A stretch of 64,000 bases of DNA from Liberiplasma sp046541015. Its GTDB lineage: Bacteria; Bacillota_I; Bacilli_A; Izemoplasmatales; Izemoplasmataceae. Made by a program: the position numbers and the translations under genes. Below, piece by piece: positions 8,577 to 17,392 of this stretch. The DNA is taken from the NCBI GenBank assembly GCA_046541015.1, contig JBKHEA010000002.1, positions 62,001 through 126,000 of the forward strand, given 5' to 3'. Numbering within the stretch: the first letter of the stretch is position 1; each line of letters begins with the position of its first letter. The notes beneath the pieces are model-generated. The model worked only from the letters and a program-made list of their open reading frames with translations, ran no database searches and had not been told where the DNA came from.

Positions 8577-11108
8577 TTAGTCGTTATTTTTAATTTCTGG
8601 GTAAACTAGTGATTCGTAAAGTTCTCTTAATGCCTCTAAACGCTGTTGCAAATGGTCATCTTCGGCTGTAAAGGTTACGTTGTTATCTTGTAACTCAGTA
8701 ATAGTAACTAAACTTCCAAAGAAATCAGTATTTTGGTTAGGATTGTTATACATACGGTTGTGATGTGGACCAAAATATAGTCTTAAAGCGGTATCGACAC
8801 TTTCAGGGATTTCAATATTTGTTTCCCCGTTGTTTTCTAATTTGTCAAACTCACGAGCTGCCCAAGCTTCCATTTGTTCAATACTAGGCATATCTGAATC
8901 GTTTTCCCAAACAGAATCATACTCACCATCAGTATTTTCAAATAAAGCACTTGGTTTTTCAAAGTTTGTTCCTTTTCTTGCGTTTACTAAATGAAGTCCA
9001 AACTCTGTTGTAAATACACGATCATCTAAGTAGGTTGATGCATCACTATTTTCCTCAAGTGAATAGTCATTATAAATACGTTGTAAGTTTTCAACAAAGG
9101 AATCAACATAATCACCGGTTGTACGGTATGTTAAATCGTTATCATCAGCACTTAAGTTTTCTGTTTTAATCATGAAACCATAATTTTTAAACTGTGCCCA
9201 AACACTAAAGTCATCATCACTAGCATTAGAACTTCTTAACGCGTTATTATATTCATTCACTACTTGAGTTAAACTTAAGCCACCTTCAACGGCATTAATT
9301 AATTCGTTTTCAAGTTGAGCTTTAAGGAAATTATAGGTATCTAACCCATCTTCATCGAGTCCATCAATGAACTCTTCAAAGTCATCAGGAACTAAATCTC
9401 TATCTTGATCAATATAGATTAAGATATGTTCAGCACGTAAACTAAAGTAATTATCATATTGTTCTTCAACGTAAGGGATTGCTTGTCCGTAATCAATATT
9501 AGGGTAAGCAATATATTTTAGTAAGTTTTGCATAACAAGCCATCTTACTAAATCATTGTCTGAGGCAAATCCATAGTATAAGTATAAGAATTCACGCCAT
9601 TCATAGTTTTCTGGACTGAAGCCATAATAAGTATAAGCCCCATTCGCAAAGTTTTGACGTTCTGATAAAATGATTTCTCTATGGTCTTTCATGAGTTGAC
9701 TGTTATTTTGATCGAAATTACGGTTAGACCCATATAAATCTTCAAAGTATTGACTATCAATCAAGTCATTTTCTTTGTAAAGTTCAACAGTGTGCATTGC
9801 GCCAACACGACGAGTCATATAAGTAAATAACTCATCTGCAGTCACTGTAAAATCATCAAGGGTTGCGATGATGGTTGCACTTTCAGATTCTTCATAAGTA
9901 TCTTGATCAAAGTTATTATCATAATTTAATGCAAGTAAGTTATCATGAATTTTTAACCCGTTTTCTTCACGTAATGAAACCATTTTTGCATTAATGCGTT
10001 CATCACTAATTAATGAATCAATAAATTCTTCTTCAATCTCATCTTGTGTGGTTTGATCAAGGGTATCAAACGCCTCTAAGTCTTCTTGTGCAATTTTAAA
10101 GACCATGCTTCTTAAACTTGTGTTCCCTTGCATTTGTGTGTATTGTCTATCTCTAACGGCATAACTTAATGTATCTTCATCATCAAGCTTAAGAGAATCA
10201 AATAAATAAGCAGCTTGACTTGCACCATAACTTGAATTAAGTAAGTCGTTGTAGTTAAAATTAAAATAATCTGCAGTAAAGCTATCAACATCATTAACCG
10301 TTAAGTTTTCATCTAAAGCATCTCTATAAGGATAGATATAATTATAGATTTTAATGTAATAACTAAATACGTCATCACGATCTAATAATTCGGTATTGGT
10401 TTCATCTAAATCTTCTCTAGCGACGCTACTTAGTGGGTCTTCACCAAAATATAGACCAATCCCACCTTCATAACTAGGCACTAAATTGAAATGACGTAAT
10501 ACACGCTCATACTCAGTTGAAGAATTAAATATGAGTTCGATTGCTTTAGCATCTCCGCGGTAATTTTCTTCATAATAATTTAATAGCTCTGCTTCAAAGT
10601 CTGATGATTCATTGGCATCAATATCTGCAATGAGTTGTTCAATCGTTACCGCACGTTTTGCGATGGCTAAACGTAAGAAACGATTAACTTCTTCTTCATC
10701 TTGATAATTAAAGCCAGCCATCGTTAAAGTTAAACGATAATTGTTTTCAATATCTTCAAGCTCATCTTCAGTTAAAGCTTCGATTTCTTCTTCTGTACGA
10801 TTACCGAATTTTAGTTTTTCTAATTCTTCTTCAACTTCGGTTTCCGTAACATTATCGATATAAGGTTGTAATAAACGTTCATCAATATAATTCATTAAAT
10901 GATTGACGCCTTCTAGTACTTTAACACGTTCATATAATTCACCACGTGTTACGGTCACACTCCCATAAGATAAGAATGTTCCATCAGGATTAGAGATGGT
11001 TGGATCAGGATGATCTCGCGTTATGAAATTACATCCTATACTGATTAAGATAATCGCAATTAAAATACTTGAGATAATCGCAATTTTCTTGACGATTGCT
11101 GTGTTCAT
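8577..11108 (-). CDS. Very large SurA/PrsA-like (parvulin-related) lipoprotein
   Basis: About 843 residues. The N-terminus is a signal anchor with lipobox ending SIGC, so it is probably a lipoprotein facing outside. Two segments look like SurA/PrsA N-terminal chaperone helices (around residues 40-70, VTVTRGELYERV, and around 415-435, FTVTADELFTYM). A parvulin-type PPIase pattern is split: RAEHILIYID at about 553-562 and FTTEFGLHLVNAR at about 697-709, where PrsA has its RHIL and FGYHI strands, separated by about 140 residues instead of about 70. It is rich in Asp, Glu and Asn. PrsA is usually near 290 residues, so this is an expanded member. ATG 11108 is chosen because AGGAGTGATTTT precedes it and the signal peptide begins there. 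Confidence 0.65.
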   Translation of the reverse strand: MNTAIVKKIAIISSILIAIILISIGCNFITRDHPDPTISNPDGTFLSYGSVTVTRGELYERVKVLEGVNHLMNYIDERLLQPYIDNVTETEVEEELEKLKFGNRTEEEIEALTEDELEDIENNYRLTLTMAGFNYQDEEEVNRFLRLAIAKRAVTIEQLIADIDANESSDFEAELLNYYEENYRGDAKAIELIFNSSTEYERVLRHFNLVPSYEGGIGLYFGEDPLSSVAREDLDETNTELLDRDDVFSYYIKIYNYIYPYRDALDENLTVNDVDSFTADYFNFNYNDLLNSSYGASQAAYLFDSLKLDDEDTLSYAVRDRQYTQMQGNTSLRSMVFKIAQEDLEAFDTLDQTTQDEIEEEFIDSLISDERINAKMVSLREENGLKIHDNLLALNYDNNFDQDTYEESESATIIATLDDFTVTADELFTYMTRRVGAMHTVELYKENDLIDSQYFEDLYGSNRNFDQNNSQLMKDHREIILSERQNFANGAYTYYGFSPENYEWREFLYLYYGFASDNDLVRWLVMQNLLKYIAYPNIDYGQAIPYVEEQYDNYFSLRAEHILIYIDQDRDLVPDDFEEFIDGLDEDGLDTYNFLKAQLENELINAVEGGLSLTQVVNEYNNALRSSNASDDDFSVWAQFKNYGFMIKTENLSADDNDLTYRTTGDYVDSFVENLQRIYNDYSLEENSDASTYLDDRVFTTEFGLHLVNARKGTNFEKPSALFENTDGEYDSVWENDSDMPSIEQMEAWAAREFDKLENNGETNIEIPESVDTALRLYFGPHHNRMYNNPNQNTDFFGSLVTITELQDNNVTFTAEDDHLQQRLEALRELYESLVYPEIKNND

Positions 11109-11233
11109 AAAATCACTCCTTAAATATATACGCATTATATATATTATCATTAAAGGCGTTATAAAACAACCATAAAATACTGGTTAAGATAAAATGCAAA
11201 TTCCATGAAATAAAATACAGTTGCGCCTTCTTC

Positions 11234-11261
11234 TTGCAAGCGATAATAAATTGTGTATAAT
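11234..11261 (+). promoter_or_regulatory. Sigma-A promoter of walJ
   Basis: TTGCAA (11234-11239), a 16-bp spacer and TATAAT (11256-11261), 22 nt before the ATG. Confidence 0.75.
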
Positions 11262-11283
11262 TAGTTTGTACTGAGGTGATGAA

Positions 11284-12072
11284 ATGGAAATCATAGTGAT
11301 AGCAAGCGGTTCAAAAGGGAATGCTACTTATATTGAAACTGCACACACAAAACTCTTAATTGATGCGGGAATCTCTTACAAACAAATGAAAGAAAAACTG
11401 CAAACTTTTGGTAAAGATATCACCAGCATTAATGCGATATTACTAACGCATGAACATAGTGATCACACCAAAGGCTTACCGACCTTAATTAAAAATACTA
11501 AGGCGCCTTTATACACCGTAGAAGAAACCTTTTTACACCTTTATGAAAAAACAACTTATGATTTACCCTATGCTTGTTTTAAAAAAATCACCCCATCACA
11601 AAAATTTATGCTTCATGATTTAACGGTTGAAGTTATTCCAGTAAGTCATGATGCCGTTAGCACGGTAGGGTTTAAACTCACTGACCTTGCGCATAGTTTA
11701 GTTTACATGACAGATGTAGGCTTTTTACCAAAAGAAGATTACCCAAAAATCAAAAATGCTGATGCCTATATTTTTGAATCGAATTATGATGTCAGTTTAC
11801 TCTTTTCTTCATCAAGACCTTATTACTTAAAAAAACGTATTGATTCAGTAAAGGGTCACTTATCCAATGCTGATGCAAGTTACCACTTAAGCCAATTAAT
11901 TGGTGAAAAAACTAGAGTCATTATTTTAGCGCATCCATCCTTAGAATGTAACACCGAACATCACGCTAAAGAAACGTTACTTGATGTATTAAAAGCTTAC
12001 GAATTTAACTTAGAACGCTTTAATATCTATATCGCCAAACAATTTGAACCCTTAAATCCAATTATATTATAG
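11284..12072 (+). CDS. walJ: MBL-fold metallo-hydrolase, WalJ/YycJ family
   Basis: A 262-residue metallo-beta-lactamase-fold protein. The N-terminal SGSKGNATYI and the metal-binding LTHEHSDHTKG (about residues 56-66), a later His in PVSHD and Asp in YMTDVGF fit the YycJ/WalJ exonuclease family, which takes part in DNA repair and, in Bacillus, sits in the walRK operon. No walRK genes are near it here; its partner is the LicA-like kinase gene 9 bp downstream. GAGGTGATGAA serves as ribosome binding site. Confidence 0.85.
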   Translation: MEIIVIASGSKGNATYIETAHTKLLIDAGISYKQMKEKLQTFGKDITSINAILLTHEHSDHTKGLPTLIKNTKAPLYTVEETFLHLYEKTTYDLPYACFKKITPSQKFMLHDLTVEVIPVSHDAVSTVGFKLTDLAHSLVYMTDVGFLPKEDYPKIKNADAYIFESNYDVSLLFSSSRPYYLKKRIDSVKGHLSNADASYHLSQLIGEKTRVIILAHPSLECNTEHHAKETLLDVLKAYEFNLERFNIYIAKQFEPLNPIIL

Positions 12073-12081
12073 GAGGTTATT

Positions 12082-12954
12082 ATGGAACATTTAGAGATCA
12101 TTCAAGAAGTATGCCAACAAGTATTTAAAACAGAGAAATCACAGATTTCAATTGTAAACCGCTTAATGGGAGGTATGTCAAATTATACCTATGTTATTAA
12201 AGTTGATGATAGCTTATATACCTTTAGAATCCCAGGAAAAAACGCAAGTGTTTTTGTTGACCGTGAAATAGAAAAATATCATATCGAACTTATTGAGCGT
12301 TTAGACCTTAATAATGATACCGTCTATTTAGATCCTAAAACGGGGTATAAGATAGCAAAATATATTGAAGGTAAACCGCTTCATGAACTTAATCCTTATG
12401 ACTATTTAAAAGAGGCTAGTGAGGTATTAAAAAGCATTCATCATTCAAGCATTATGAGTAAATACGATTATGCACCATTTGATCGTTTAACAAAATACGA
12501 AGATTTAGTTAAAGCCTATGATTTTACGCATTCAGAACGTTATTATACGTATAAAAACACCCTCTTGCAACATGTTCCGTTTTTAGAACAATTTGATAAA
12601 ACCTTAACGCATGGTGATTCACAAATCTCAAACTTTGTTGTCACAGAAGATGACTTAAAACTTATGGATTGGGAATTTACTGGTAATAACGACCCATTTT
12701 ATGACATTGCTTGTTTTGGCAATGTGAATTTTGACCACGCGCTAGCGTTACTACCTGTTTACTTAAATAAAACGCCAAATGATGACGATTATAACCGTTT
12801 ATATTTATGGCGTACTTTCCAATGTTTACAGTGGCACAATGTTGCAATGTATAAAGAATTTATCGGACTAAGTCAAGATTTACACGTAGATTTTAAAAAA
12901 GTTGCTGCACTTTATTTGGATAAAGCAGAGGCATTACTTGCTAAATTGAAATAA
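12082..12954 (+). CDS. LicA-like choline/ethanolamine kinase family protein
   Basis: A 290-residue protein-kinase-like phosphotransferase. It has the glycine-rich MGGMSNYTY loop (about residues 29-37), the catalytic HGDSQISNFV motif (about 178-187, pattern HxDxxxxN) and DWEFTGNNDP (about 195-204), corresponding to the Brenner and DFG-like motifs of choline and ethanolamine kinases. The substrate may be choline, ethanolamine or a related small alcohol used for lipid or glycolipid head groups; sequence alone does not settle this. It follows walJ by 9 bp with AGGAGG before its ATG and ends at a terminator. Confidence 0.75.
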   Translation: MEHLEIIQEVCQQVFKTEKSQISIVNRLMGGMSNYTYVIKVDDSLYTFRIPGKNASVFVDREIEKYHIELIERLDLNNDTVYLDPKTGYKIAKYIEGKPLHELNPYDYLKEASEVLKSIHHSSIMSKYDYAPFDRLTKYEDLVKAYDFTHSERYYTYKNTLLQHVPFLEQFDKTLTHGDSQISNFVVTEDDLKLMDWEFTGNNDPFYDIACFGNVNFDHALALLPVYLNKTPNDDDYNRLYLWRTFQCLQWHNVAMYKEFIGLSQDLHVDFKKVAALYLDKAEALLAKLK

Positions 12955-12979
12955 CAGTATCCATTTTCTAAACAAGCTA

Positions 12980-13011
12980 GAAAACACTTAAATGTAAGTG
13001 TTTTCTTTTTT
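12980..13011 (+). terminator. Intrinsic terminator after the walJ-kinase pair
   Basis: An 11-bp stem GAAAACACTTA / TAAGTGTTTTC with AATG loop and a T-tract. Confidence 0.9.
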
Positions 13012-13030
13012 GATTTTTACGGATATTAAG

Positions 13031-13076
13031 TTGTGTTTAAGAGGGGTTTGATGTATAATTTTGTTGTATGACAACA
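13031..13076 (+). promoter_or_regulatory. Promoter of pyruvate:ferredoxin oxidoreductase with a palindrome at the start site
   Basis: TTGTGT (13031-13036), 17-bp spacer, TATAAT (13054-13059). Directly downstream, TGTTGT-ATG-ACAACA (13062-13076) is a perfect 6-bp inverted repeat spanning the predicted transcription start, a typical repressor position. The protein that would bind is unknown; similarity to the Rex redox-repressor box is only partial. Confidence 0.65.
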
Positions 13077-13106
13077 TTATTAAAAATTTAATTGGAGGTA
13101 GTTGCG

Positions 13107-16100
13107 ATGGCGACAAAAAAAGTATTCCAGTCAATGGATGGGAATCAAGCTGCAGCGTATGCATCATATGCATTTACTGAAGTAGCTGGGATTTATCCAA
13201 TCACCCCATCTTCACCGATGGCTGAGCTTACTGATTTATGGGCTTCTCAAGGTAAAAAGAACTTATTCGGAATGCCTGTAAAAGTTATTGAAATGCAATC
13301 AGAAGCTGGCGCAGCAGGGACAGTTCATGGTTCACTGCAAGCAGGTGCGTTAACCACAACGTATACAGCATCTCAAGGGCTTTTACTTAAAATCCCAAAT
13401 ATGTATAAAATGGCTGGTGAATTATTACCAGGTGTTATTCATGTATCAGCTAGAAGTATCGCGGTTCAAGCATTATCAATTTTTGGGGACCATCAAGATG
13501 TAATGGCTGCACGTCAAACTGGATTTGCAATGTTAGCATCTGGATCTGTACAACAAGTTATGGATCTTGCTGGTGTTGCACATTTAGCTGCAATCAAATC
13601 AAGTGTACCATTCTTACATTTCTTTGATGGTTTTAGAACCTCTCACGAAGTTAATAAAGTTGAGGTAATGGACTATGAAGTCTTTGACCGTTTATTAGAT
13701 CGTGATGCGGTTAAAAAGTTTAGAAAGCGTGCATTAAACAGTCAAGACCCTGTAACACGTGGATCTGCACAAAATGATGATGTGTATATGCAAACACGTG
13801 AATTACAAGATAAATTTTATACAGGTGTTCCTGATATTGTTAACGATTACTTACAAGAAATCAGTAAAGTTACTGGACGCGAGTATGCACCATTTGTTTA
13901 TTATGGTGATCCTGAGGCAGAAGATGTCATTATTGCGATGGGTTCAGTCACTGAAGCGATTAAAGAAACGATTGACTATTTAACAGAAAAAGAAAACCGT
14001 AAAGTTGGGCTAGTCAGTGTTCATTTATACCGTCCATTTAGCGCAGAGTATTTATTAAAAGCAGTTCCTAAAAGCGCTAAACGTATTGCTGTATTAGACC
14101 GTACAAAAGAAAATGGTTCAATTGGAGAACCACTTTATCTTGATGTTAGAAGTGTATTTTATGGCAAAGAAGATGCACCGGTTATTATTGGTGGACGTTA
14201 TGGGCTATCTAGTAAAGATACAACCCCAGCACAAATTAAAGCGGTTTATGATAACTTAGCTAAAGAACAAAAAAATCGTTTCACCATTGGTATTAACGAT
14301 GATGTTAACCATTCAAGTTTAGAAGCAACACAAACATTAGATACCATTGACCCAACAACAACAGAATTATTATTCTTCGGATTTGGTTCAGATGGAACGG
14401 TAGGGGCTAGTAAAAATACCATTAAAATTATTGGTGAAAACACCGATTTATATGGTCAAGCGTATTCAAGCTATGACTCTAAAAAATCTGGTGGGGTTAC
14501 CCGTATGCACTTACGTTTTAGTGAAAAACCAATACGTAGTACTTATTTAGTTAATAACCCACACTTTGTTTCATGTTCAAGAGAATCATACTTAAATCTT
14601 TATGATATGATTGGTGGTATGAGAAAAGGTGGTACGTTCTTACTAAACACTATTAAAACAAAAGATGAAATAGAAGATCTATTACCTAATAAAGTTAAGC
14701 GTCAACTCGCAGAAAAAGAAGCTAAATTATTTATTATTAATGCGGTAAAACTTGCTGAAGATATTGGACTTGGTGAACGCATTAATACCATTATGCAATC
14801 AGCATTCTTTGCGCTTAATGAACAAATTATGCCTTATGCTAAAGCCGTTGAACTCATGAAAGATTATGCGAAGAAAACGTATGGTCGTAAGGGTGAAGCG
14901 ATTGTTGAATTAAACTATAAAGCGATTGATTTAGGAAAAGAAGGACTCATTGAAGTTCCTGTTAAAAAAGATTGGGCAACTTTAGATATCACAGAAGAAA
15001 AACCAAACTTAGATAAACCTAAATTTGTTATTGATATCGCAGAACCTGTAAATAGCATTAAAGGGTATGATTTACCAGTATCAACGTTTGAAGATTATTA
15101 TGATGGTACTATGGTTAATGGCTCTAGTGCCTATGAAAAACGTGGTATTGCAAATTATGTACCTGAATGGATTGATGATAACTGTATCCAATGTAATCAA
15201 TGTGCCTTTGCATGTCCTCACGGCGTTATTCGTCCATTCTTATTAACAGAAGAAGAATTGGCTAATGCACCAGAAGGCATCAAAACATTAGATGCAAGAG
15301 GTAAAGGATTAGAAGGATTAAAATACAAAATCCAAATATCAACCCTTGATTGTACAGGGTGTGGTGTATGTGTTCAAGTATGTCCTGCAAAACCTGAAAA
15401 AGCATTACAAATGTCTCCAATTGGAACAGAAATTGAAAAAGGTGAAGTCCAAAACGCTTCTTACTTATTCAATGAAGTTTCTTATAAAGATAACTTAGTT
15501 CAGAAAACTACAGCGAAAAATAGCCAGTTTGCTAAACCGCTCTTTGAATTCTCTGGTGCTTGTGCTGGATGTGGCGAAACCCCATATATTAAATTAGTTA
15601 CACAGTTATATGGTGATCGTATGATGATTGCTAATGCAACTGGATGTACCTCAATTTATGGTGGGTCATTCCCTGCAACCCCATATACCGTTGATGATAA
15701 CGGACGTGGACCAGCTTGGGCAAATAGTTTATTTGAAGATAACGCAGAGTTTGGATTTGGTATGAAACACGCTAACCAAGTAATGCGTGCACGTTTACAA
15801 AACATAGTTGTTGAAAACATGGATGCCTTACCTAAAGGTAGCCAACCACTCTTTAAAGAATGGTTAGAAAATAAAGAAGATGGTGAAGCAACCTTAGCAA
15901 TTTATAACCGTCTAAAAGATATATTACCAACCATACCAGGAGAACTTGGTGAAGATTTACGCGAAATGCAAAAATATTTCGTTAAACAATCTAACTGGAT
16001 TATTGGTGGAGATGGATGGGCTTATGACATCGGATTTGGTGGATTAGACCATGTAATTGCCAATAATGAAGATGTTAATATTCTTATATTAGATACTGAA

Positions 16101-16655
16101 GTTTACTCAAATACGGGTGGACAATCATCTAAATCTGCACCAACAGGATCGATTGCTGCATTTACCGCTAGTGGTAAAGATGGTAAGAAAAAAGATTTAG
16201 CAGCGATAGCGATGACTTATGGACACGTTTATGTTGCGCAAATCTCTCATGGTGCAAGTCAACAACAAGTTATTAAAGCCATCCGTGAAGCAGAAGCACA
16301 TGATGGACCAAGTATCATTGTGGCTTACAGTCCATGTATTGCGCACAAAATTAAAGGTGGTATGACACACTCTAACGATCAAGCTAAACTTGCAACAGAA
16401 TGTGGATACTGGCCAACCTTTAGATATGACCCTAAACTAGAAACTGAAGGCAAAAATCCATTCCAATTAGATTCAAAAGAACCGAAATGGGATTTATATA
16501 AAGACTTCTTGATGAACGAAGCACGTTACTCACAACTTCTTGATATTAACCCAGAAAAAGCTGAAGAACTTTACCAATCAAACTTAGAAGCTGCACAACG
16601 CCGTTACAAAATGTATAAACGTTATGCTGCGATGGATTTTAGCTTAGATAACTAA
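13107..16655 (+). CDS. nifJ: Pyruvate:ferredoxin (flavodoxin) oxidoreductase
   Basis: A single-chain PFOR of about 1182 residues, the usual size. It oxidises pyruvate with CoA to acetyl-CoA and CO2 and reduces ferredoxin. In order: the N-terminal pyruvate domain (YPITPSSPMAEL, then EAGAAG), the central domain, a two-cluster ferredoxin insert (CIQCNQCAFACP and CTGCGVCVQVCP), and the TPP domain with CAGCGETPY, GGDGWAYDIGFGG and TEVYSNTGGQSS. The start is ATG 13107, with GGAGG at 13094-13098; an in-frame TTG at 13092 overlaps that site. It is transcribed alone between two terminators. It links pyruvate from sugars and from the glutamate pathway near the end of the window to ferredoxin-dependent electron transfer. 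Confidence 0.97.
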   Translation: MATKKVFQSMDGNQAAAYASYAFTEVAGIYPITPSSPMAELTDLWASQGKKNLFGMPVKVIEMQSEAGAAGTVHGSLQAGALTTTYTASQGLLLKIPNMYKMAGELLPGVIHVSARSIAVQALSIFGDHQDVMAARQTGFAMLASGSVQQVMDLAGVAHLAAIKSSVPFLHFFDGFRTSHEVNKVEVMDYEVFDRLLDRDAVKKFRKRALNSQDPVTRGSAQNDDVYMQTRELQDKFYTGVPDIVNDYLQEISKVTGREYAPFVYYGDPEAEDVIIAMGSVTEAIKETIDYLTEKENRKVGLVSVHLYRPFSAEYLLKAVPKSAKRIAVLDRTKENGSIGEPLYLDVRSVFYGKEDAPVIIGGRYGLSSKDTTPAQIKAVYDNLAKEQKNRFTIGINDDVNHSSLEATQTLDTIDPTTTELLFFGFGSDGTVGASKNTIKIIGENTDLYGQAYSSYDSKKSGGVTRMHLRFSEKPIRSTYLVNNPHFVSCSRESYLNLYDMIGGMRKGGTFLLNTIKTKDEIEDLLPNKVKRQLAEKEAKLFIINAVKLAEDIGLGERINTIMQSAFFALNEQIMPYAKAVELMKDYAKKTYGRKGEAIVELNYKAIDLGKEGLIEVPVKKDWATLDITEEKPNLDKPKFVIDIAEPVNSIKGYDLPVSTFEDYYDGTMVNGSSAYEKRGIANYVPEWIDDNCIQCNQCAFACPHGVIRPFLLTEEELANAPEGIKTLDARGKGLEGLKYKIQISTLDCTGCGVCVQVCPAKPEKALQMSPIGTEIEKGEVQNASYLFNEVSYKDNLVQKTTAKNSQFAKPLFEFSGACAGCGETPYIKLVTQLYGDRMMIANATGCTSIYGGSFPATPYTVDDNGRGPAWANSLFEDNAEFGFGMKHANQVMRARLQNIVVENMDALPKGSQPLFKEWLENKEDGEATLAIYNRLKDILPTIPGELGEDLREMQKYFVKQSNWIIGGDGWAYDIGFGGLDHVIANNEDVNILILDTEVYSNTGGQSSKSAPTGSIAAFTASGKDGKKKDLAAIAMTYGHVYVAQISHGASQQQVIKAIREAEAHDGPSIIVAYSPCIAHKIKGGMTHSNDQAKLATECGYWPTFRYDPKLETEGKNPFQLDSKEPKWDLYKDFLMNEARYSQLLDINPEKAEELYQSNLEAAQRRYKMYKRYAAMDFSLDN

Positions 16656-16657
16656 TT

Positions 16658-16683
16658 AAAAGGTGCATTTGCACCTTTTTTTT
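16658..16683 (+). terminator. Intrinsic terminator of nifJ
   Basis: A 9-bp stem AAAAGGTGC / GCACCTTTT with ATTT loop and T-run. Confidence 0.9.
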
Positions 16684-16701
16684 ATAATTTTATCTTCCTT
16701 C

Positions 16702-16729
16702 TTGAAAATTACTTCAATTCCTATATAAT
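16702..16729 (+). promoter_or_regulatory. Upstream promoter (P1) of the mgtC-like gene
   Basis: TTGAAA (16702-16707), 16-bp spacer, TATAAT (16724-16729). Confidence 0.6.
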
Positions 16730-16756
16730 AGTACGTAAACATCCTTATAATCCCGC

Positions 16757-16785
16757 TTGATTTTTAAAATGTAAGCGTTTATAAT
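16757..16785 (+). promoter_or_regulatory. Second mgtC promoter (P2) overlapped by a cre-like site
   Basis: TTGATT (16757-16762), 17-bp spacer, TATAAT (16780-16785). TGTAAGCGTTTATA at 16770-16783 matches the Firmicutes cre consensus (TGWAANCGNTNWCA) at 13 of 14 positions and covers the -10 box, a repressing position for a CcpA-type regulator. Confidence 0.6.
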
Positions 16786-16813
16786 AAAGTGTTAATAGAT
16801 AGAGAGTGATAAC

Positions 16814-17293
16814 ATGGGAGAAACCGTAGATTTAATTTACATTTTAAAAAGTATTGGCTTAACAATCTTATTCGTTGGTCTAATTGGGTATGAACGCCAA
16901 CGTAAAAATAAAATTGCTGGGTTAACAACCCATCTTTTAGTTGCGCTTGGCGCTGTAGGCTTAACCATTGTTCAACAGTATATGGTTCAAGATACCCTTG
17001 CCTTATTAGAAGCGCATCCAGAATACATTGGAACTGTCAATATTGAACGCCAACGTATTGTTGCACAAATTGTCAGTGGGATTGGTTTTTTAGGAACTGG
17101 GGCAATCATTAAGACCAATGGATATATTAGCGGGTTAACCACCGCATCAACATTATGGATTGCAGCGATTATAGGGATTATTTTCGGGTTTGGCTATTTT
17201 TGGTTAGGGATTACATTATCCTTATCAATCTTATTTATTTTAACCATCATTAAAAATGTTTTTAGACATGCAGTAGAAGACCCTCATCATTAA
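16814..17293 (+). CDS. MgtC/SapB family membrane protein (short form)
   Basis: A 159-residue protein with about four to five membrane segments. The family core is clear: GLIGYERQRKNKIAGLTTHLL near the N-terminus (about residues 22-42), then RIVAQIVSGIGFLGTGAII and GLTTASTLWIAAIIG. MgtC proteins affect survival at low Mg and in some cases bind the ATP synthase; the biochemical role is unsettled. It lacks the C-terminal ACT-like domain of Salmonella MgtC. It has two tandem promoters, the nearer one covered by a cre-like box, and ends at its own terminator. Confidence 0.85.
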   Translation: MGETVDLIYILKSIGLTILFVGLIGYERQRKNKIAGLTTHLLVALGAVGLTIVQQYMVQDTLALLEAHPEYIGTVNIERQRIVAQIVSGIGFLGTGAIIKTNGYISGLTTASTLWIAAIIGIIFGFGYFWLGITLSLSILFILTIIKNVFRHAVEDPHH

Positions 17294-17315
17294 AAGCGCT
17301 TTGGCGCTTTTTTTT
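17292..17315 (+). terminator. Intrinsic terminator of the mgtC-like gene
   Basis: AAAGCGC / GCGCTTT stem with TTTG loop followed by T-run; it begins at the stop codon. Confidence 0.85.
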
Positions 17316-17392
17316 ATGAAAAAATATATCATATCGTTAGCCTTTTACGAGCACTTCATATAAAATATTTATGGACTCAAGGAGGTATAATT

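Noticed and set aside
13062..13076. Rex operator at the PFOR promoter
   Set aside because: The palindrome shares TGTT/AACA ends with some clostridial Rex boxes but length and centre differ, so I do not name the regulator.
16197..16382. Minus-strand frames inside nifJ and other long genes
   Set aside because: They are shadows of strongly conserved coding sequence with no ribosome sites or family matches.
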